Assembly: GCA_030917625.1 (NCBI GenBank)
Contig: JAUPUJ010000011.1
Location: 1 to 17,741 of the forward strand
Length of the DNA: 17,741 bases
Direction: 5' to 3'
DNA from: Patescibacteria group bacterium
GTDB lineage: Bacteria > Patescibacteriota > Minisyncoccia > Phycocordibacterales > XYD1-FULL-46-19
Below the pieces are notes generated by a model, which was not told the origin of the DNA, searched no databases, and saw nothing but the letters and a program-made list of their open reading frames with translations. This document shows, in pieces, positions 14,365 through 17,741 of the stretch. Numbering within the stretch: position 1 is the first letter of the stretch; each line of letters begins with the position of its first letter. The translations under genes and the position numbers were made by a program.

Positions 14365-15159
14365 TTAATCTTTAGCCAAAAATTCCTCTTTAGAATATAA
14401 ACTAACCGCGGGATAGGTTACAAGTATTTTTTTCAGCAAAACAAATCCTAAAATAATAGAGTATCCTGTATAAATAACGCCAAAAATAGCTGGGTCATAT
14501 ACGGACCCCAAAACTAAAACCAAATATAAAACCCAAACCCAATCATAAATATAGAATAAAAAATAATTTACCAGTCTAAAAAATATTATCTGTCTCTTAA
14601 AAACATAGGTTGCATTTCTATAATCCTGTATTAAATCATCATGTGATTCCAACTTAATTTTATATTTAATATGATGACGAATTTTACCCAACATTTTATA
14701 AACAGTCATTAGTACGGCTACTATTCCCGAAATTATTAGAACCGCAGTATTATCTAAAATAATACTAAAATAACTACCGATAGAAAAAATGAGAGTAAAG
14801 GGGTAACAAAAATGAAAAACTTGGTCAAAATACAGACCTTTTTGAGTAAAATACTCATAATACCTAGCCATCTCCCCGTCCACCCTATCTCCAATAATAG
14901 CTACTCTTAAAATAACCAACTGGATAATAATTAGAACGAAAGGATTATATACCCCATGAAGCAAGTTTAGGCTTATGACAGACAGAACCAAAACCACATT
15001 AATCATAGAGACTACAGACGGTGCTAACTTAGGAAAAAACTTCACTAAAAAATAAGAAATGAAAACTGAAATATTTCTTTCAATTTTATACACTAAATCG
15101 ACTTTCATTCGATCAGCTTTGGTGCCATGAACTTTAATTTTATAATCGGAAAATAACAT
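14365..15159 (-). CDS. CDP-alcohol phosphatidyltransferase-like enzyme with altered signature
   Basis: A 264-residue membrane protein with about six hydrophobic segments. It carries the family signature D-x2-DG-x2-AR-x8-G-x3-D-x3-D except at the end: Asp91, Asp94-Gly95, Ala98-Arg99, Gly108 and Asp112 are present, but the last Asp, usually the catalytic base, is His116 (FDQVFHF). The family transfers a phospho-alcohol from CDP-alcohol to a lipid or sugar acceptor, using two metal ions bound by the other aspartates. The reaction here is unknown; in this setting it may build or decorate a glycolipid. The ATG overlaps the methyltransferase stop as TAATG, so translation is probably coupled. It is the last gene of the minus-strand run, and its stop faces the flippase stop. 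Confidence 0.85.
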   Translation of the reverse strand: MLFSDYKIKVHGTKADRMKVDLVYKIERNISVFISYFLVKFFPKLAPSVVSMINVVLVLSVISLNLLHGVYNPFVLIIIQLVILRVAIIGDRVDGEMARYYEYFTQKGLYFDQVFHFCYPFTLIFSIGSYFSIILDNTAVLIISGIVAVLMTVYKMLGKIRHHIKYKIKLESHDDLIQDYRNATYVFKRQIIFFRLVNYFLFYIYDWVWVLYLVLVLGSVYDPAIFGVIYTGYSIILGFVLLKKILVTYPAVSLYSKEEFLAKD

Positions 15160-15848
15160 TATTTAAAATTATCATCTCTTGTGAGAACCCCCCAAAACTC
15201 CCCCCAATTTACTTGATAAGATTCTATAATCCACCCACTAGCCTTCATTTCTTCCTTTACCTGTTCTAGTGTATATTCCGTCTCGTGAGTATCATCTAAT
15301 TTATAAGGGTAACCATGATCTCTTTTGTACACAGTAACCCAATCACGATCAACCATCGGTACTCTAAAAAGTAAAGTGCCTCCCAAGGCTCTTATTTTTT
15401 TTAATAAAGCCACCCTATCAGCAATATGTTCTAAAACATTAGATAATATCAATTTATCAAACTGCCCCTTAAAGTTGTAAGTTGTGACATCACCTAAAAC
15501 AAACTCCAGGTTATCTCTTTTATATTGTGATCTAGCATTATCAATATTTGGTACAGAAAAATCTATACCGACCACTTTCTTAGCTTTACTAGCTATATCA
15601 TAAGCCAAATAACCTACCCCACAACCTATATCTAAAACTGAATCAGTATTATTAACTTTAGACACAAAGTAATCATGGTATTTTGTAACTTCATGTTTAG
15701 GATTAAACCCACTATTTAAAATACTCGAGTATTCTGTAATTTTTTTATAACTATAATTATGTAATCTAATAAAAATACCCAAAAGTTTTTTAACTAATGA
15801 TTGATTACTATTTACACACTTTCTTAAAAATAATTTAACTTTTATCAT
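15159..15848 (-). CDS. Class I SAM-dependent methyltransferase
   Basis: A 229-residue Rossmann methyltransferase. Motif I is VLDIGCGVGYLA (71-82), motif II VVGIDFS (Asp96), motif III VLGDV (117-121) and motif IV LSNVLEHI (135-142). The first 55 residues are basic (MIKVKLFLRK...) and may be a substrate or partner-binding arm. The VLEHI type is typical of methyltransferases acting on small molecules and sugars in glycan clusters. The substrate is not given by sequence; the context suggests a sugar of the local glycan. It overlaps the WbqC-family gene by 14 nt and the CDP-alcohol gene by 1 nt. Confidence 0.93.
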   Translation of the reverse strand: MIKVKLFLRKCVNSNQSLVKKLLGIFIRLHNYSYKKITEYSSILNSGFNPKHEVTKYHDYFVSKVNNTDSVLDIGCGVGYLAYDIASKAKKVVGIDFSVPNIDNARSQYKRDNLEFVLGDVTTYNFKGQFDKLILSNVLEHIADRVALLKKIRALGGTLLFRVPMVDRDWVTVYKRDHGYPYKLDDTHETEYTLEQVKEEMKASGWIIESYQVNWGEFWGVLTRDDNFK

Positions 15849-16530
15849 TTAAATACTTAATTGAATTTGGTCCTTCGTTAAATAAGAGGTCAACTGCTGA
15901 GAGACCGGAAATAAAAGGTGGGTACAATTGAGAATATTCTTTAGGGTGAAATTCTTGGAACAAGAGCTTAATATTTTCCTCTTCAAAGCGTTCTTTAATA
16001 AGATATTTTTTACCGGACGGACCAGCTAAAAATTCCGTCGCCCTCACTTTTTTAATAACCGCTAAAATTGATTCTGTTGATTTTAAACTTGGGTCAGTCT
16101 TATAATCAGAAGCTCGAGACAGTTTAGCCGACAACCCAAAAGCCTCAGACATATAAGTTATTATCTCTATATTAAGATCCGATAAAGTTTTATGAGAAGA
16201 AATATTTAAGTAAAGATTTTCAAAAAAATCAGAATGCTTAGACCAGTATGGAGCCCGACGATAACAGCATTCCAAAGACCGCCAGTGTTTCCTTGCCCAC
16301 ATTGTTTGTTCTGGCAATATCACATCTTTAAGTGGTGTAAAAAGATGTTGATGAGATATTGGTATAGTTAAATAAGTCCAACCTGTATTCGTTTTAATTT
16401 TATTACGTTCATGAAAACCTCTTTTAGAAAAATCGGCTGTATCAAAAAAAATAAAATGATCTGAGATAGCAATTTTATTAAAATATCCCAACCACGGCAA
16501 GTAATCAGGTTGGTGCATAGAAACAAACAT
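15835..16530 (-). CDS. WbqC-family protein
   Basis: A 231-residue protein recognised as WbqC-like from its N-terminus: MFVSMHQPDYLPWLGYFNKIAISD with the conserved His6-Gln7-Pro8 and a Leu-Pro-Trp-Leu-Gly-Tyr-Phe run, then SKRGFHERNKIKTNTGWTYLTIPI. This family is found in O-antigen and other surface glycan clusters, often next to PIG-L deacetylases and methyltransferases; its biochemical role is, as far as I know, not settled, so I leave it unnamed. No membrane segment or signal peptide is present, so it is cytosolic. The ATG overlaps the PIG-L stop as TAATG, and the gene ends 14 nt inside the methyltransferase gene. Confidence 0.93.
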   Translation of the reverse strand: MFVSMHQPDYLPWLGYFNKIAISDHFIFFDTADFSKRGFHERNKIKTNTGWTYLTIPISHQHLFTPLKDVILPEQTMWARKHWRSLECCYRRAPYWSKHSDFFENLYLNISSHKTLSDLNIEIITYMSEAFGLSAKLSRASDYKTDPSLKSTESILAVIKKVRATEFLAGPSGKKYLIKERFEEENIKLLFQEFHPKEYSQLYPPFISGLSAVDLLFNEGPNSIKYLNDKS

Positions 16531-17171
16531 TATCGGTTTATTAAACGGATAATATTAAAAGTTTCTGCATATCTTTCTTTAATCTCCACCCCCCTGGCAA
16601 TAGCCCAACTTTTAATATATTCAGCTGAAAAATATGCTCGGCCGGTTTCCTGACTTTTATAGCACATAACCGCTTCTATTTTTTTATTCAGCTCTTCTTC
16701 TGATAAAACAGTGTAAAAATCAACCTCCTTATTAATTCTATTCCAGTCATACCCATAAGAAATTAAATTAATATCCTTAAAGGCTCGAAAACTTTCTTGG
16801 GCTACTGTTACATGATCTTGGTGCATATCATCGAGGGCCATAGTAAACACCACATCAGGATTTATTTTGTTCCTATATTTCCATAAAGTATCCAGAATTT
16901 TTTGACGATACTCAGGAAAGACCCTATTTTCAAATTTTTCAAAAAATATATTCTCTTTTTTTAACCCTAAAATTTTAGCACTCTCATAGACTTCACGACG
17001 AATATCTGCTTCTTTAAACTTTTTAGAAGCCCCTTTGAGATTAAAAGAAAGTACGACTTGATATACGTCCTTACCCTCTTTGATTAATTTATACACAGTA
17101 CCACCACAGCCAATTTCCATGTCATCAGCGTGAGCACTAATAATTAAGATTTTCTTAGCTTTATTAAACAT
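16530..17171 (-). CDS. PIG-L/LmbE-family N-acetylsugar deacetylase
   Basis: A 213-residue zinc-dependent deacetylase-like protein. The metal-binding N-terminal motif is AHADDMEIGCGG (His14, Asp16, Asp17); most family members have Pro where Ala15 stands. The second motif is DDMHQDH (Asp115, His117, His120), which supplies further zinc ligands. Members hydrolyse the N-acetyl group of GlcNAc-type substrates (GlcNAc-PI, GlcNAc-malate, lipid-linked sugars). With WbqC and a methyltransferase directly downstream, the freed amine is likely to be modified by the next enzymes; this is inference. It starts 73 bp after the glycosyltransferase stop and overlaps the WbqC gene by 1 nt. Confidence 0.92.
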   Translation of the reverse strand: MFNKAKKILIISAHADDMEIGCGGTVYKLIKEGKDVYQVVLSFNLKGASKKFKEADIRREVYESAKILGLKKENIFFEKFENRVFPEYRQKILDTLWKYRNKINPDVVFTMALDDMHQDHVTVAQESFRAFKDINLISYGYDWNRINKEVDFYTVLSEEELNKKIEAVMCYKSQETGRAYFSAEYIKSWAIARGVEIKERYAETFNIIRLINR

Positions 17172-17244
17172 AAATTCAATACATTTAAGCCCAAAAATGA
17201 TGAAAAGTAAAGACTCAGGAAAGTGGCCGCTTTTTAGATAAATA

Positions 17245-17741
17245 TCAAATAAGTAGAATATTTTTCAATTCGGCCATTTTTTTATCAAAAGAAAAGTTTT
17301 TAGCTACATGATCATAAGCAGCAAGCCCCATTTCTCGTCGTCTACTTTCATGATTTGCTAACCATATTATTTTATCAGCAATCGCCTGACTATCTTTAAA
17401 AGGAATAAAAAAACCAGTTTTACCTTCAACCACCATGGTGACAGCCGAACCAACTCGAGTAGTTATAACAGGTAAACCAAAAGATTCTGCTTCTAAAATA
17501 ACATTGGGTGAACCTTCAGAAGTCGAACATAACACAAAAATATCAGCTTTTTTGTATTCAATTTGGACTCCAGAAGTATCTAAGCGACCTAAAAATTTAA
17601 TATGTTTTTCTAAACCAAGTCTAGAGACTTGACCTTCATACATAAGCCGCAGACTACCATCACCAACAAAAGTTAATTGTGTCTTATTTTTAATATCTTG
17701 TGGTAATAAATTAATAGCGTCGATCAGATATTCAAAAGCTC
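17245..17741 (-). CDS. GT4-type glycosyltransferase, N-terminus cut by window edge
   Basis: The frame stays open from the window edge (17741) to TGA at 17247-17245, so the N-terminal part is missing; an internal Met at 17643 is not the start because coding similarity continues upstream (AFEYLIDAINLLPQ, then LTFVGDGSLR). This is the C-terminal half of a GT-B retaining glycosyltransferase: FVGDG, IKFLGRL, KKADIFVLCSTSEGSPNVILEAESFGLPVITT with the E-x7-E nucleotide-sugar motif, and GKTGFFIPFKD. It transfers a sugar from a nucleotide sugar to a growing glycan at the cytosolic membrane face. It is the first visible gene of the minus-strand glycan run. The TGA stop argues against the UGA-glycine code. 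Confidence 0.95.
   Translation of the reverse strand, partial: AFEYLIDAINLLPQDIKNKTQLTFVGDGSLRLMYEGQVSRLGLEKHIKFLGRLDTSGVQIEYKKADIFVLCSTSEGSPNVILEAESFGLPVITTRVGSAVTMVVEGKTGFFIPFKDSQAIADKIIWLANHESRRREMGLAAYDHVAKNFSFDKKMAELKNILLI

Noticed and set aside
17435..17632. Plus-strand frame inside the glycosyltransferase gene
   Set aside because: It is antisense to the E-x7-E region of the glycosyltransferase.
1..17741. CRISPR, transposon, prophage or defence system
   Set aside because: No spaced direct repeats, transposase, integrase or defence proteins are present; the fibre-like protein has a signal peptide and no phage neighbours.

Overview
The window looks like a piece of a chromosome from an uncultured bacterium of the Candidate Phyla Radiation (Patescibacteria, most like Parcubacteria). 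This is inferred from the low GC content, the gene content (large Ser/Thr-rich surface proteins, an O-antigen-ligase-like protein fused to TPRs, a short lysine-rich histone-like protein), the lack of clear Shine-Dalgarno sites, and compact intrinsic terminators. TGA is used as a stop (glycosyltransferase gene), so the UGA=Gly code of Gracilibacteria/SR1 is unlikely. All genes but one lie on the minus strand. There are no transposases, CRISPR arrays, tRNAs or rRNAs.

Region by region: 1-3835 holds two exported or surface genes, a fibre-like protein cut by the window edge and a 943-residue membrane-anchored beta-rich protein, separated by a perfect 28-bp hairpin. 4013-6709 encodes a P2-type cation ATPase with several substituted signature residues, apparently read from its own extended -10 promoter as a near-leaderless mRNA. 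6750-9882 is a two-gene unit: secA and an overlapping HD-domain nucleotidase-like gene. 9947-10671 is the densest regulatory stretch. It contains a 47-aa lysine-rich protein gene missed by a length cutoff, its promoter and structured leader, a perfect DnaA box in very AT-rich DNA, and a probable small structured RNA (about 10373-10513) with its own terminator. Two loop segments of that RNA are complementary to the 3' UTR of the upstream polymerase/ligase gene.

10672-17741 is a cell-surface glycan locus. It has an O-antigen polymerase/ligase-TPR protein, a divergent Wzx-like flippase (the only plus-strand gene), and a minus-strand run of GT4 glycosyltransferase, PIG-L deacetylase, WbqC-family protein, SAM methyltransferase and CDP-alcohol phosphatidyltransferase-like enzyme. 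The last four are joined by TAATG or 14-nt overlaps, so they are probably translationally coupled and modify one glycan or glycolipid, which the flippase and polymerase then export and assemble.

The most unusual points are the 10373-10637 RNA locus with its interleaved complementary segments, the Asp-to-His change in the CDP-alcohol transferase signature, the altered ATPase motifs, and the coupled PIG-L/WbqC/methyltransferase/CDP-alcohol module. No wholly new system is proven by sequence alone.
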